Positions 22,604 through 34,711 of a stretch of 64,000 nt of DNA are shown in pieces. Below the pieces are notes generated by a model that did not search any database, was not told the DNA's origin, and was given only the letters and a program-made list of their open reading frames with translations. Position 1 is the stretch's first letter, and each line of letters begins with the position of its first letter. Made by a program: the position numbers and the translations under genes. The stretch comes from Monoplex corrugatus (Eukaryota > Mollusca > Gastropoda > Littorinimorpha > Ranellidae): NCBI GenBank assembly GCA_030674185.1, contig JAPXFY010000023.1:23175092-23239091 (forward strand), in the 5' to 3' direction.

Positions 22604-23209
22604 AGGACAGAAGAAAGTTCGATGAATGGGTGGGCGCGCACAGGGTAAAGTCACAAAAAATGTCTTCAAGTTTGGGTAAACTCATTCCAAACGCATGGCC
22701 GAGACACAGGAAAAGAAAGTTGATCGAATGTGGAACATCTCTACATGTATATCAAATAATTTGTAAACGAGTAATGTCAGAAACAGAATGAAGAGGTCGG
22801 GCGAGGGTGCACATTCAGATGTGGTCACAAAGATGACTAGGCGCTATACATCAATGTACTTGTAGCATAATGTATTGATTTTGTGTGCTACTATATGAGT
22901 AACAGGCAACTAGTGGAGAGAGTGAAAGAAGAGAGTGACATAATCTCACACTTCTTTTTACAAAGGGCAAGATGGGATGCATAATTCCTGAATACACTGG
23001 AAGCATGTGACAGAAGAAGCAGGCGAACCAGGGAACAGATAGATATAATAACTAATACAATTCAAGATAAGAGAAGTCGTCAGTTTGGATGCTGCTTAAG
23101 TTGAAAGATAATGGCAAATAGAACCGAAATGTGGCTTTCGACAGTATCAAGACTGACATGTTTAGCTGATGAACTTTTGCGTGGACATTTGAGGATCAAC
23201 AACAACGCA
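22604..23209. other. Intron stretch, nothing secure
   Basis: It contains AGGCGCTATACATCAATGTA near 22839, like the 3' ends of L2-type LINEs, but too short to assign. No host exon seen. Confidence 0.4.
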
Positions 23210-23670
23210 AATCAGAAAGTACAATGATGTCACGTACCTGTAGTCGCATAGAACAAATGCTTACCGTGGAAAGCTTGTACTTGATGCCAATAAGCGTTGC
23301 TTCAGTCTTATCTTCATTCAGCTGAAGCTTATTCTGAAATATCCAGTTTTGGATTTCAACATAACAATCAGAAACTTTGGAAAGATATATGGACAGATTT
23401 TTACGAGGGGCACAGTTGTTGGGCCGGGAGTCATCAGCAAAGAAAGTGTATTTGATGTTGTACTGATTGATGACACTAGCAAGAGGTGAGGTGTAGATTG
23501 TGAAGAGAACTGACTCAAGCACAAAGCCTTGGGGAATCCCATATAAAACGTTTAGCAGGCTGGGACTTGCATGCTGCTGATGCTAGAAACCTTTTTGAAA
23601 GCTGTGAGCAGTTAAATCTGCTGCAAGCGTGAGTTTTGTCTGTACGCGTAAATAATAAATAAAAAATATG

Positions 23671-23731
<61 letters not shown>

Positions 23732-23733
23732 TG
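23210..23733 (-). mobile_element. L2/CR1-like RT fragment, tandem copy 1, with (CT)n
   Basis: The minus strand reads GIPQGFVLESVLFTIYTSPL, then an FFADDS catalytic box and NKLQLNEDKTEATLIG. This is the palm region of an L2/CR1-type RT, of a different family from the element at 5928. It is followed on the + strand by a (CT)n tract at 23673-23727. The whole block, CT tract included, is repeated at 23734 with a period of 504 bp. Confidence 0.8.
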
Positions 23734-24178
23734 TCACTTACCCGTAGTTGTATAGAACAAACGTTTACCGTGGAAAGGTTGTATTTGATGCCAATAAGCG
23801 TTGCTTCAGTCTTATCTCCATTCAGCTGAAGCTTGTTCTGAAATATCGAGTTCTGGATTTCAACATAACAATCAGATTCAGAAGCTTTGGAAAGAGGAAT
23901 GGACAGATTTTAAGAATGGGCACAGTTGTTGGGTCGCGAGTCATCAGCAAAGAAATGGTATTTAATGTTGTACTGATTGATGACACTAGCAAGAGGTGAG
24001 GTGTAGAGTGTGAAGAGAACTGACTCAAGCACAAAGCCTTGGGGAATCCCATATAAAACGTTTAGCAGGCTGGGACTTGCTTGCTTCTGATACTAGAAAC
24101 CTTTTTGAAAGCTGTGAGCAGTTAAATCTGCTGCAAGCGTGAGTTTTGTCTGTACACGTAAATTAAAAAAACATATAT

Positions 24179-24264
<86 letters not shown>
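23734..24264 (-). mobile_element. L2/CR1-like RT fragment, tandem copy 2, with (CT)n
   Basis: Near-identical repeat of the preceding block with small changes (a 6-bp extra near 23876, loss of one frame). Its CT tract is at about 24180-24264. The RT frame is broken. Confidence 0.8.
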
Positions 24265-24268
<4 letters not shown>

Positions 24269-24774
24269 CTGTCTGTCTCTCTTCCGCATCATGTTTAACA
24301 ATGGGTCCAATTCCACGAAGTACAATAGCTGTCAACAATGTATAAACAGTTTTGCACATGTTTGTACTTAATAAGTCTTTGATATCAGTCGTTTTGCTGT
24401 GTTGTTATTGTCTTTGTGTCCTGTTAAAATAAATAGAAAGAAATTTGGTGGAAAAACCGGCACGACTATGGAAACCACAAATATTACGACATTACTAAGA
24501 CATAAGTACAAATCATTTCATTATTGCCTGGATGTACATATATATGAACATACACAGGTACATCGCAAAAAAAAATTTGTAAAGTACATGTCATGAACAA
24601 AGAAAGAGTCATATCACACTTCATCTGAAACTGGGGATAAATATGCCTGCGGTTTTTAACAAAACGTGTGTAATTTCAAGTGGAGCAATTCGGCCAATCC
24701 CTTTTTTTCCTTAAAAAATACCAAGAACGTTATTTTCCTCTAAACAGCTGGTAAAAGGTACCTCTTTTCAGCAT
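24265..24774. other. Intron stretch, nothing recognised
   Basis: AT-rich sequence without exon or transposon motifs. Confidence 0.6.
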
Positions 24775-25372
24775 TTGTATCGTATATACATATATAAATA
24801 TCTGGGAACAACCATTTCATTAGCCGGCAGATGCGCATTAGAAATAGCTAGCAGAATGGGCCAAGCTAAAACAGCATTCAAGAAGATGAAAAGAATTCTC
24901 ACCAACAAATGCCTATTTATCAATATCAGGAAGAGAGTTCTTCGGTGTTATATATGGAACCGAATATAGAACCGATACTTTTGTACTGATGTGAAGCGTG
25001 GGCAGTCAAAACAAAATTGAGACTGCGGAAATGTGGTTTCTAAGAAGAATTTAAGAATTCCATGGACAGCAAAGAAAACAAATGAGACAGTCTCGAAAGA
25101 GGCAGACACAAAAAGAACATAATGAACAAGATTATAAAAAAAAGACAAGCAACATTTATAGGACATTTTTTGAGGCAAGAGAAATTAGAGCACATAGTCA
25201 CAACAGGAAAGCTGGAGGGAAAAAGAGCACCAGGTACACCCAGGGAGAAAACATTGGCCAGGCTTGCGGAGTGGATGAAGATAGAGACTGTGAGGGTGGA
25301 AGGTGCTCTTGCAGCGACAAAGGATAGATTCGTATGGAGGGCCATAATCGCCAACGCATGATGATGATGATG
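24775..25372 (+). mobile_element. RTE-like LINE fragment (RT C-terminus and 3' end)
   Basis: YLGTTISLAGRCALEIASRM, then GQAKTAFKKMKRILTN, an EMWFLRRI-like stretch in a second frame and GKLEGKRAPGTPREKTLARL, ending in (ATG)n. Frameshifted; same subfamily as 9615-10273. Confidence 0.85.
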
Positions 25373-25829
25373 ATATGTGGTCCGCTTTGTCCTTCATGAA
25401 AACAAGCACTACTGTCACAACCTCACTTCAGCCCCTTTACATAGTTTCCTATCACTCCATGACTTTTACACAAAATCAGTGTATTCTACAACAGATTATA
25501 AACGGTTTTCACCTGGTTATCTCATCGACCATATCTGAATGTATGTCTCTGCCAGATCTTTCCATATGCTCGCGCTCCTGATATTATGTTTTTGACAAAT
25601 TCCTCGATAGAAATGTTCCACAGCCGTTGACATTCATTTTCTGTGTCTGGTCTGTACAACGGTACGACTTTTTTCTGTCTTCTTGACAAACTCTTTATTT
25701 GAAGTCTTTGGCACAGCCATCGCATAATTTATATTATGAACACTGATGGCTGTGGCTGTGTGTTTTGCTGCTGTTTACTTTCTTTCTCTTCTGTCTGATC
25801 ATAGTTGAGTACATGTATGTTGCGCTTCT
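25373..25829. other. Intron stretch, nothing secure
   Basis: A 67-codon minus-strand frame (25522-25725) has no motif that I recognise. No splice-supported exon. Confidence 0.5.
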
Positions 25830-26610
25830 ATAGTGGCGATGTCTGCACGTACAATGTGTCGAGAGGCACAGCGGTTTGTAGCTGTCTGTTCCCAGTTGTC
25901 CACACAGATATCAGCAGACTTCAAGTCACAGAGTTTACAGACGTTCCTGTATCGCAGCTGTGGCGTTGTGTGGGCTGGGATCCCAGAGGGAGCCATCTTT
26001 CATGCAGCAGATGTGGCCAAGCAATCGCACTTGCCATGTGAAGATGACATACACACTTAGCATGCTGGCCTGGTCCAAGGCGTCCTTGTTTGGTACGCAA
26101 TCCTTCCATGAAATGGCTTGGGTCTGATGCCAGCATCGCAGGTGGAATCTATTGTGATTGTGCTCGTGGTGCACGTACGTTGTCCTGCTGTCTCTACTAT
26201 ATAGAAGAATACTCAGTATGCAAGCTCCATTTATGCTCCAGTCTTGGTGATTGTTGTGAGTTTAGTGAGCTTATTTTCCTCACACTCTCCTGGGCAGCTT
26301 GGTCATGGCAGCTCTAGTTATCTGCCTGAAGAACTCTGGGCCACGGAACAAGTTATTGGAGATTGTGATCTCGAGTACATGAATTCATTTGACACTTGCT
26401 AGGTCTGATCGCCAATGCTGTTGCTGCTGGGGTCTTCACTGACTTTCAGGCCCATAATGTCTGTCGTCTTTAGACTGATGATGAGGTCGAGGCTAAAATT
26501 TTGGCAAGCATGCACTAGGGAGCTGATTAGCCTCTGGAGACCAGGCTCTGTGTGAGATCTCAAGGTGGCGTCATCAGCAACGAGCCATTCCTATATTTGG
26601 ACTTGACGCA
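25830..26610 (-). mobile_element. RTE-like LINE relic (zinc-finger family), minus strand
   Basis: The base sequence follows that of 53880-54560 in order: the CTGTATCGCAGCTGTGG stretch, CATCTTTCATGCAGCAGATG, and a CGTCATCAGCAACGAG stretch matching the RT active-site region. It is heavily decayed and in the same orientation as that copy. Confidence 0.7.
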
Positions 26611-26828
26611 CTTTGCTGTTTGCTCTGGGGCAAGCAAGGATGAGGAGATTGCTGTTGGACCTAGTGTGTGCGTACACTCTATCATCAGATGCTGTGAAAT
26701 TGTACAAGAGTGCGAGGGAGAAGAAGACTAAAAAAAAACAAAAAAAACGTCGGGGGAAGGACGCAGCTGTTTCACTCTACTTTTACTTTTACTTGGAAAT
26801 TGCTCTGAGGATGATCCGTCAAACTGCA

Positions 26829-26866
26829 CACACACACACACGCATGCAGGCACGCACGCACGCACG

Positions 26867-26931
<65 letters not shown>

Positions 26932-26932
26932 T
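26829..26932. repeat. (CA)n microsatellite
   Basis: CA tract with GCACGCACG interruptions. Confidence 0.95.
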
Positions 26933-27155
26933 TGTTAACATAAATTTACACAGATATCTGTACTTGTAGCACAATTTTTGCAACAGGTTTTCAAAATTTC
27001 ACTCATCGAAGAGAAATTATAACAGAGATCGTTAATATTGCGAACTTTTTCTTTGTATACAGCCTGAGTTCCATATGAATGTATAATGTCCTACAGCCTA
27101 TCATCAGTGTTAAAGTTTTTGTGACAAGCCTTTCGTTTTGTTGGTTGTTTTTCAG

Positions 27156-27325
27156 AAGCCCAGCAAATGCTTTCCGATCTGAAATTATACTTGACCGTGC
27201 CAGTATTCCTGACAGCGGCTACAGGCATGCCTGTTCTGGAGATGAAGAGAGTTTGTCTCAGTGCAGTTTCAGGCCGCATAGCTATTGTTCTCAGAGTAAC
27301 GACGTGGGCATAACATGTGAAACAG
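27156..27325 (+). CDS. SRCR domain 3, second half (exon)
   Basis: The acceptor GTTTTTCAG ends at 27155 and the donor GTAACA starts at 27326. The entering base completes an Ala codon with the exon ending at 20776. The product contains RHACSGDEESLSQC, then SYC and ITCETG, giving the four C-terminal cysteines of a group A SRCR domain. The exit phase is 1. The intron that precedes it (20777-27155) carries CT and CA tracts, the hairpin element, a 39-bp minisatellite and several LINE fragments. Confidence 0.93.
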
Positions 27326-27434
27326 GTAACAGTTTTGGCCTGAGGATTAAAAGTGTTTTTTTATTCCTTTTTTATTGCTTTTTTTTTTATAAAACAGGAG
27401 TTTGTTTGATATCGGCTGGATGTGTGTGTGTGTA

Positions 27435-27466
<32 letters not shown>

Positions 27467-28539
27467 CGTGTGTGAAAAATATATCTTTTACCAAATTTGG
27501 GTCATGGGTATGACTGTTGAAGAGCCACAAATGCATGTGTTTGGAAGACAAAATGTCATTGCCAAGGTCACTCGTTAAAAAAACAGGCCAGGAATCAGTA
27601 CTTTTTTTCAGGAAAGTGTAAGTAAGAAGCACTTTCTCAAGAATTTCTCACATTGTTTACAAATCTGTTTTCATTGTTGTGACAGTCTACCATTGTCCTT
27701 GCTGCGCGTCAAGTCTGTTTTCAACTGGGGTTTCTTCAAGGCCACAGAGACTTTGAGAAGTTCAATTTCAGATTTTCTGTAATACATTTTGTATGGAAAA
27801 GGATGTTGTTAAAATGACTTGACGGTCTTGGTTCTTTTCTTGTCTTTTGTTTCGTTTCTCTCTGGATTATTCTGTGCCCAATATTCTTGCTTTTCACACT
27901 GCAATATTTGTCACATTGAGACACATGATGAATGATTGAGCTTTTTGGTCGTAAAGGATAGACAGTTGCAATTTCAGAATTTTGAATGGCTTGAGGCAGA
28001 CCTTGCAATTAACCTTCTTTAAGTTCTCTGTAGTAGAACTTTGGCCGACGGAAACCATCGCAATTTCATCGTTTTTTCTTCATCAGTTGCCTCCAGTTAA
28101 ATTCTGAAAGCAACAGAATGAAAGTCGAGTTCATTTATCCATTTGAGTGCGGCCAATGTTGTAGTCGGCGGTTGTAACTGCAGATAGGGGACTCCATTTC
28201 AGTCTCTGAAGTGTAGCAACAAGAAGTTTAGGCGTACCAAACGTGGCCCACTTTATTTTTCTTTAGCCAACCTCACCACCTTATTGTCTTTTGCATTTAC
28301 CACCTTTTTTTGTTTGTTTTGAAAACTTCAGTGGCGGCTTTTGAGAAGGATGGTCTTAGTGTGTCATAGCTTTAACGTTACCAAATCATAGGAGTTTGGA
28401 TCATTTTGCAGTTGCCAGAAGGGGTTCATATAGGCCAACTGTTATGTTATTCTTGTTCAATACGTACTCAGTGGTGATATGTATGAGATAGGATAAGATG
28501 TGAAGCAATTTCCTTAGATCACAAAGGCTTGAATTTTTC
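27326..28539. other. Intron stretch with a (TG)n tract
   Basis: (TG)n at 27419-27475, otherwise no recognised feature. Confidence 0.6.
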
Positions 28540-29325
28540 AAGTCAGCAAGCAGTGTCCAAGTTTCACGACCTCACCACACCACCCGTAAAGGAGGATGGA
28601 GACCACAAGCGACCCGTACAGTCAGCACTTGATGGCGTAGATGATGATGTTGCTTTTCCAGATTTTGCTCAGACTGTTGCTGGCAGTGAAACTGCAATTC
28701 TGCACGACAGGATAGCTCCCTACTGTTGGTGCCCGCCACGAGAGAAATATCATCGACAAATGCTAGGTTGCGGGAGCATCTGTCACCAATGGAGGTGAAG
28801 GTATGGTGGTGGTGATGGGTTTCCCACTTGATCCGTCCCAGGAAGATGTTGAATAAGAATTTTGATAGTAGACATGCTTGGCGTACTCCTACAGTGGATT
28901 TTGAAGAACTCTTCTAGTTGAGAAGCACAGCGCTGCTTCAGTTCTCTTACGATGCCTCAATGACCTGGGAAAAAATATTGAAACCACTCATGACGTGCTT
29001 GCATAAGGCCTTCGTTCCAAACCCTATTGAATGCTTTCAAAGCCGATAAAGTTGTGGAAAAGATAACTTCGACGTAGTAAGCATTTTCTTATCATGATAC
29101 GAGCGTTAAAGATCTGCTCAAGTATGTTATTACCAGATCTGACGTTAGCCTCTTCGTCAGAGAGTTATGCCTCAGCATAAGTCCTAAGTGAGTTGAAAAT
29201 GTTTTAGCACAATTTTGCTGCCATGTCTAAATAGACAGATGGTTGTGTAATTTTGTAATTTCTCTAATTTTTTTCATTGGGAGTGGTAGTAATGACCGAG
29301 TCCATTCTTTGGGCCTTTACGTAGA
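28540..29325 (-). mobile_element. RTE-like LINE relic, minus strand
   Basis: It follows the order of the intact element at 49059-50665: AATGCTTTCAAAGCCGATAA then AGTTGTGGAAAAGAT matches the FKK..DF region, and GAGTCCATTCTTTGGGCC matches the same stretch at 50427. No open frame of length remains. Confidence 0.7.
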
Positions 29326-30793
29326 CTCCCACATTTTAGACATAATGTTGTGAACATCTTTGTTGTTTCCTCTCCACCATGTTTGAGGAAACACACATAC
29401 ACTCGCACAGGAACAAAGATTAAAGCAGTGCTTACTAACGGGGGGCGTGTTTTTCCTTGGAGAAATGTCAGCATTTGAACTTGAAAACAATCCGTTGTGA
29501 CAAAAAAATCAACCCACTCCAATTTTCTATCATGATATCAGCCCTCTCGTCTCGTCTTTGCAGACACAAAAGTCAGGCTCATTCGTTTGCATTATGCATT
29601 GGCACAGGACTAAAGACATCTTGGTCCCCCATGGAAATGCCAGGGGCTCTTTCAGTATGAATAGTATCCCCAGCTTCTGGGAATTCTGTGCTAGCAATTT
29701 CCTCTTTTCTATCTTTCTCTTTGTTTGTGCCTTCCTCCTTTGCTTTCTGTCATCTCTTCCTATCATTTTCTGACCTACTGGTCCATTCATCTATGCGTGT
29801 TCTGTAAAGCCTCATGTACTTTCTCGTAGGATTGCTAATTGGGTACATATATTGACTGCATGTTTGGCTCTTAAGAAAATGTGCGCTGTAGGAGCATTTT
29901 CAGGTATTTCAGGTTATTTTTATGTATGTTCGTATCCTTAGTTACATTCACATTTGTATTCAAGTGTTTTTTTTTTTAATCCTCTGGTGATAAATTGGAT
30001 GGAATGGTTAACGTCAGGGCACGGAATGGTCAATTACCATCACATAAACAAAAGAAACCGGAAACACATCAAATGAGAATAACATCAGTGACTCTTGGTT
30101 TGTTGACAAAACAAGACAGGTGCAACTTTTTGTCCGACTGGCGTTTTTGAAACGTGCTTCAAAAAGGAAACAAGATTTAAAGTTTAGAACAACATGGCAG
30201 GGCAGAAAATTCTACACTTTCCTGAATTTTGAGTCTACAGTTTAGGAAGTATATTAATCTTTGCTCCATTGTTTTGTCTTAAACCTGGTTACCTTGTTTT
30301 TTTTTTCTTGTCGCGTGTGCATGCTCGCCATGGATTAAACTTTTTCACCAATTCTGTTTTATGAATTAAATACACATTCTTATTATCACTTATGACTTAC
30401 TTTGTTTCCGGTTTTCAGTACTTTAAATGGAAGGCTGAGTGACAATGCAATTTTTTTGTAGGTCACAAGACAGATGAAAATTGCTGAAGACTGTTTATTA
30501 TGCTGATCAGTTTCTAGATGTGAAATTATTGAGGACAGAGTATAACATAAATATTCTTGAAGCTAATATATTTCAGGGCACTGAAACTTTATTAATTAGT
30601 CGATACTGATGACGAAGACAAATTTGTACGATATGTTGTGTCTCTTGTTGCATTTTGTATTTTGTTGAAAAAAAGAGAATCCTGAATGAATATCTGTTTA
30701 AACCAAATCTTTTCCGTCAGGGTACAATGGTTGGCGCCGCCACAACTTTTCAGCCTCATTGCAAGGCCTTCTCAGCATTTCTCGTCATCTAGG
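29326..30793. other. Intron stretch, nothing recognised
   Basis: AT-rich sequence with T-runs. No exon, RNA gene or mobile-element motif seen. Confidence 0.6.
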
Positions 30794-30972
30794 GGTCTGT
30801 TTTTGGGATAGTCTAGTTTTGATTTTATCGTGATAAATGATTTGTGCATACTCTAGTTGTGATTTCATTGTGATGAAAGTCTGTTTTGGGGATAGTCTAG
30901 TTTTGATTTTATTGTGATAAATGATTTGTGCATACTCTAGTTGTGATTTCATTGTGATGAATGATTTGTGCT
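30794..30972. repeat. Short tandem repeat, 84-bp unit made of two 42-bp halves
   Basis: Two full copies begin with GTCTGTTTT and contain GGGATAGTCTAGTTTTGATT then ATACTCTAGTTGTGATTTCA. The two halves of each unit are diverged copies of one another. Confidence 0.8.
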
Positions 30973-31823
30973 CGGTCATTATCGCGTTTCTTGTTTAACT
31001 GAGACAAGGATTACACCGGATAACGATAAGAAAACTGCGCTTCAGAATAAAAAAAAAAAGCTTGACTACAATAACTCCTTTTTGACAGCTGTGTGAATAC
31101 AAAGCAAGGACCACTGTCACACATTCTGGCTTGTGAGAACATCTACTGTTGGCGTCCCTCACTTGGAGTCTATCACTTGGTCTGGTTCTGCAGTGAGCAG
31201 TTACTGTGATTGGTAGGAGGCTTAGTAGATCCTAAGTAAATTGGATCAGAACAGGTACTGTTGAACTCCACTGAGTGACCCAGCAGTAGGGCAGGGTCTC
31301 CTCTACTGAGTGACCACATGGCGGCTTATTATCTCTGACTTTCATCAGCGTACTTACACCAGGACTTCGACTGAATGAATCTTTTGTGTTTGGTTGCATT
31401 GAGAAGCCAGAACGAATGGTATGGAATCACGCCACTGAAGCGGTGTAAAAGTTGGGAAAGGAAAAACGAATAAAAAAAATGAACAATGTTTGCAGCAGCA
31501 AAATCAAAGAAGCCTTGGAGGTCATGCAGTTAAATTGATTTTTAAAAGAGAAGTTAAATGCAAGATTACCAACAAGTATTGAACAACACTAGCATCATGG
31601 GACATAGAGTAAACACCCCCCATCTGGTATACTTATCTCTCCACCTGAAGAAGCTAGCGAAGATACCGAAAATTCATCAGCGTGCCGACCAGTGGATCTT
31701 GACAGTAAAAGATTCCTTCATTGTTTTTGATAGCAATATTTGGAAAACAGTTTCATCCTTACAGAATGATAATAATATTGTATGTCATTTTCGTGTCAAA
31801 TTATCTTTTGTTTTATTTAACAG
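30973..31823. other. Intron stretch, nothing recognised
   Basis: No repeat family or coding motif identified before the SRCR-4 exon. Confidence 0.55.
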
Positions 31824-31965
31824 GAGAGATACAACTGAAGGGAGGAGAAAAAGTAACTGAGGGCATACTCATGGTGAAATTGTTTGATAAATGGGGAACA
31901 GTTTGTGATAATGTTTGGACGCACGTCAGCACAGATCTTGTCTGTCGACAACTATTTGGATCTAG
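31824..31965 (+). CDS. SRCR domain 4, first half (exon)
   Basis: The acceptor TTTAACAG ends at 31823 and the donor GTGAGT starts at 31966. It encodes GEIQLKGGEKVTEGILMV, then KWGTVCDNVW and DLVCRQLFGS, leaving in phase 2. The WGTVCD and VCRQL motifs are the standard SRCR signature. The intron that follows is about 8.9 kb and is dominated by the 53-bp minisatellite and the LINE inserted in it. Confidence 0.93.
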
Positions 31966-32550
31966 GTGAGTTAACAAACGAAAACTTATGTTTGATAAAT
32001 TGATAAATAAAGGTAAAGACCAGGATATACTTTCAAGAAAGAGTCCTTGTTGACACCATCTGTAGAATGATTATGTTTCACATTATCTTCAGTGAATGTA
32101 CATACTGTTTCAAATGTTTCTGCAACATTATTTACAGACATCCCTTTTCTGTGTTTACCGCAAAAGATTTGTTTTTGATATGATGCAGTTTTGCAGAACT
32201 GTTCTACCACATACACACATTGTTGTTTTCGTTGTTTTTGATTCTGCCCTTCATTGGATAAAAATAGACAGAAAAAGAGTCATGAAAAGTGAAGACTTGT
32301 GTGGCGTATGTTTATTAGATGTAAAAACAAGTATAGTTTAGCTTTGAAAATGTCTTGGATAACAAAAAAATATATAACTCATACGTGGACAAAAGACAAG
32401 CTTATTGAGTATCCATTCCGCCCCAAATTCTTGAGCTGTATGGACCAACTTTGTTATAACAATAGAAACAATATTTCCCGGTCTCTTGTCTTTGGCTCAT
32501 TCCAAACTTCTTTATTGTAAGATAAAGCCAAACACTAAAGTACTGGTTGA
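31966..32550. other. Intron stretch before the minisatellite
   Basis: AT-rich, nothing recognised. Confidence 0.55.
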
Positions 32551-34560
32551 ACTCCAACATAATAACAAATGAATAAAAAGGTGAAAACGTTCTAATTTGT
32601 GAACTCTGATATTATAGCAAATAAACACAGAAAGTGAAAACGTTCTAAATTGTGAACTCTGGTACCGTAGCAAATAAATATAGCAAGTGAAAACGTTCTA
32701 ATTTGTGAACTCTGATATTATAGCAAATAAACACAGAAAGTGAAAACGTTCTAAATTGTGAACTCTGGTACCGTAGCAAATAAATATAGCAAGTGAAAAC
32801 GTTCTAATTTGTGAACTCTGATATTATAGCAAATAAACACAGAAAGTAAAAACGTTCTAAATTGTGAACTCTGGTACCGTAGCAAATAAATATAGCAAGT
32901 GAAAACGTTCTAATTTGTGAACTCTGATATTATAGCAAATAAACACAGAAAGTGAAAACGTTCTAATTTGTGAACTCTGGTACCGTAGCAAATAAATATA
33001 GCAAGTGAAAACGTTCTAAATTGTGAACTCTGATATTGTAGCAAATAAATACAGAAAGTGAAAACGTTCTAAATTGTGAACTCTGGAACTGTAGCAAATA
33101 AACACAGAAAGTGAAAACGTTCTAATTTGTGAACTCTGATATTGTAGCAAATAAATATAGAAAGTGAAAACGTTCTAAATTGTGAACTCTGATATTGTAG
33201 CAAATAAATACAGAAAGTGAAAACGTTCTAAATTGTGAACTCTGATATTGTAGCAAATAAATACAGAAAGTGAAAACGTTCTAAATTGTAAACTCTGGAA
33301 CTGTAGCAAATAAACACACAAAGTGAAAACGTTCTAAATTGTGAACTCTGGTACTGTAGCAAATAGATACAGAAAGTGAAACGTTCTAAATTGTAAGCTC
33401 TGATATTGTAAAAAATAAAATCAGAAAGTAAAAACGTTCTAAAATGTGAACTCTGATATTGTAACGAGTAAATAATACAGAAGGTAAAAACATTCTTAAA
33501 TGTGAACTCTGATATTGTAACGAGTAAATACAGAAAGTAAAAACATTCTTAAATATGAACTCTGATATTGTAACGAATGTATACAGAAAGTAAAAACATT
33601 CTTAAATATGAACTCTGATATTGTAACGAGTAAATAATACAGAAGGTAAAAACATTCTTAAATATGAACTCTGATATTGTAACGAATGAATACAGAAAGT
33701 AAAAACAGTCTTAAATATGAACTCTGATATTGTAACGAATGAATACAGAAAGTAAAAACAGTCTTAAATATGAACTCTGATATTGTAACGAATGTATACA
33801 GAAAGTAAAAACATTCTTAAATATGAACTCTGATATTGTAACGAATGTATACAGAAAGGTAAAAACATTCTTAAATATGAACTCTGATATTGTAACGAAT
33901 GAATACAGAAAGTAACAACATTCTTAAATATGAACTCTGATATTGTAACGAATGTATACAGAAAGGTAAAAACAGTCTTAAATATGAACTCTGATATTGT
34001 AACGAATGAATACAGAAAGTAAAAACATTCTTAAATATGAACTCTGATATTGTAGCGAGTAAATACAGAAAGTAAAAACATTCTTAAATATGAACTCTGA
34101 TATTGTAACGAATGAATACAGAAAGTAAAAACATTCTTAAATATGAACTCTGATATGTAACGAATGAATACAGAAAGTAAAAACATTCTTAAATATGAAC
34201 TCTGACATTGTAACGAATGAATACAAAAAGTAAAAACATTCTTAAATATGAACTCTGATATTGTAACGAGTAAATACAGAAATTAAAAACATTCTTAAAT
34301 ATGAACTCTGATATTGTAACGAATGAATACAGAAAGTAAAAACATTCTTAAATATGAACTCTGATATTGTAACGAGTAAATACAGAAAGTAAAAACATTC
34401 TTAAATATGAATTCTGATATTGTAACGAATGAATACAGAAAGTAAAAACATTCTTAAATATGAACTCTGATATGTAACGAATGAATACAGAAAGTAAAAA
34501 CATTCTTAAATATGAACTCTGATATTGTAACGAATGTATACAGAAAGTAAAATCATTCTT
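32551..34560. repeat. 53-bp minisatellite array, left block (about 38 units)
   Basis: The unit starts GAACTCTGATATTGTA and contains ACAGAAAGTAAAAACATTCT. The left third alternates two variants (TATTATAGC and GTACCGTAGC) as 106-bp dimers with AACGTTCTAA. The right part is nearly uniform with AACATTCTTAAATAT. The array is cut at 34560 by a LINE and resumes at 38233. Confidence 0.95.
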
Positions 34561-34711
34561 GCGGGCTTTGTGGGTTGGCTTCCCACCTTGCCTTTGATAA
34601 CATGCCACGAGTTTTCCAAATGAAAGATGCTCCCAGGATTCACCGAAAGGGGGAGAGAATGATGAATCCATCGGCACTGACTCCATCACGACTGGAAACG
34701 CACAACGGACC

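Noticed and set aside
25522..25725. Minus-strand gene of 67 codons
   Set aside because: No family motif, no supporting splice sites and no neighbouring exon in frame.
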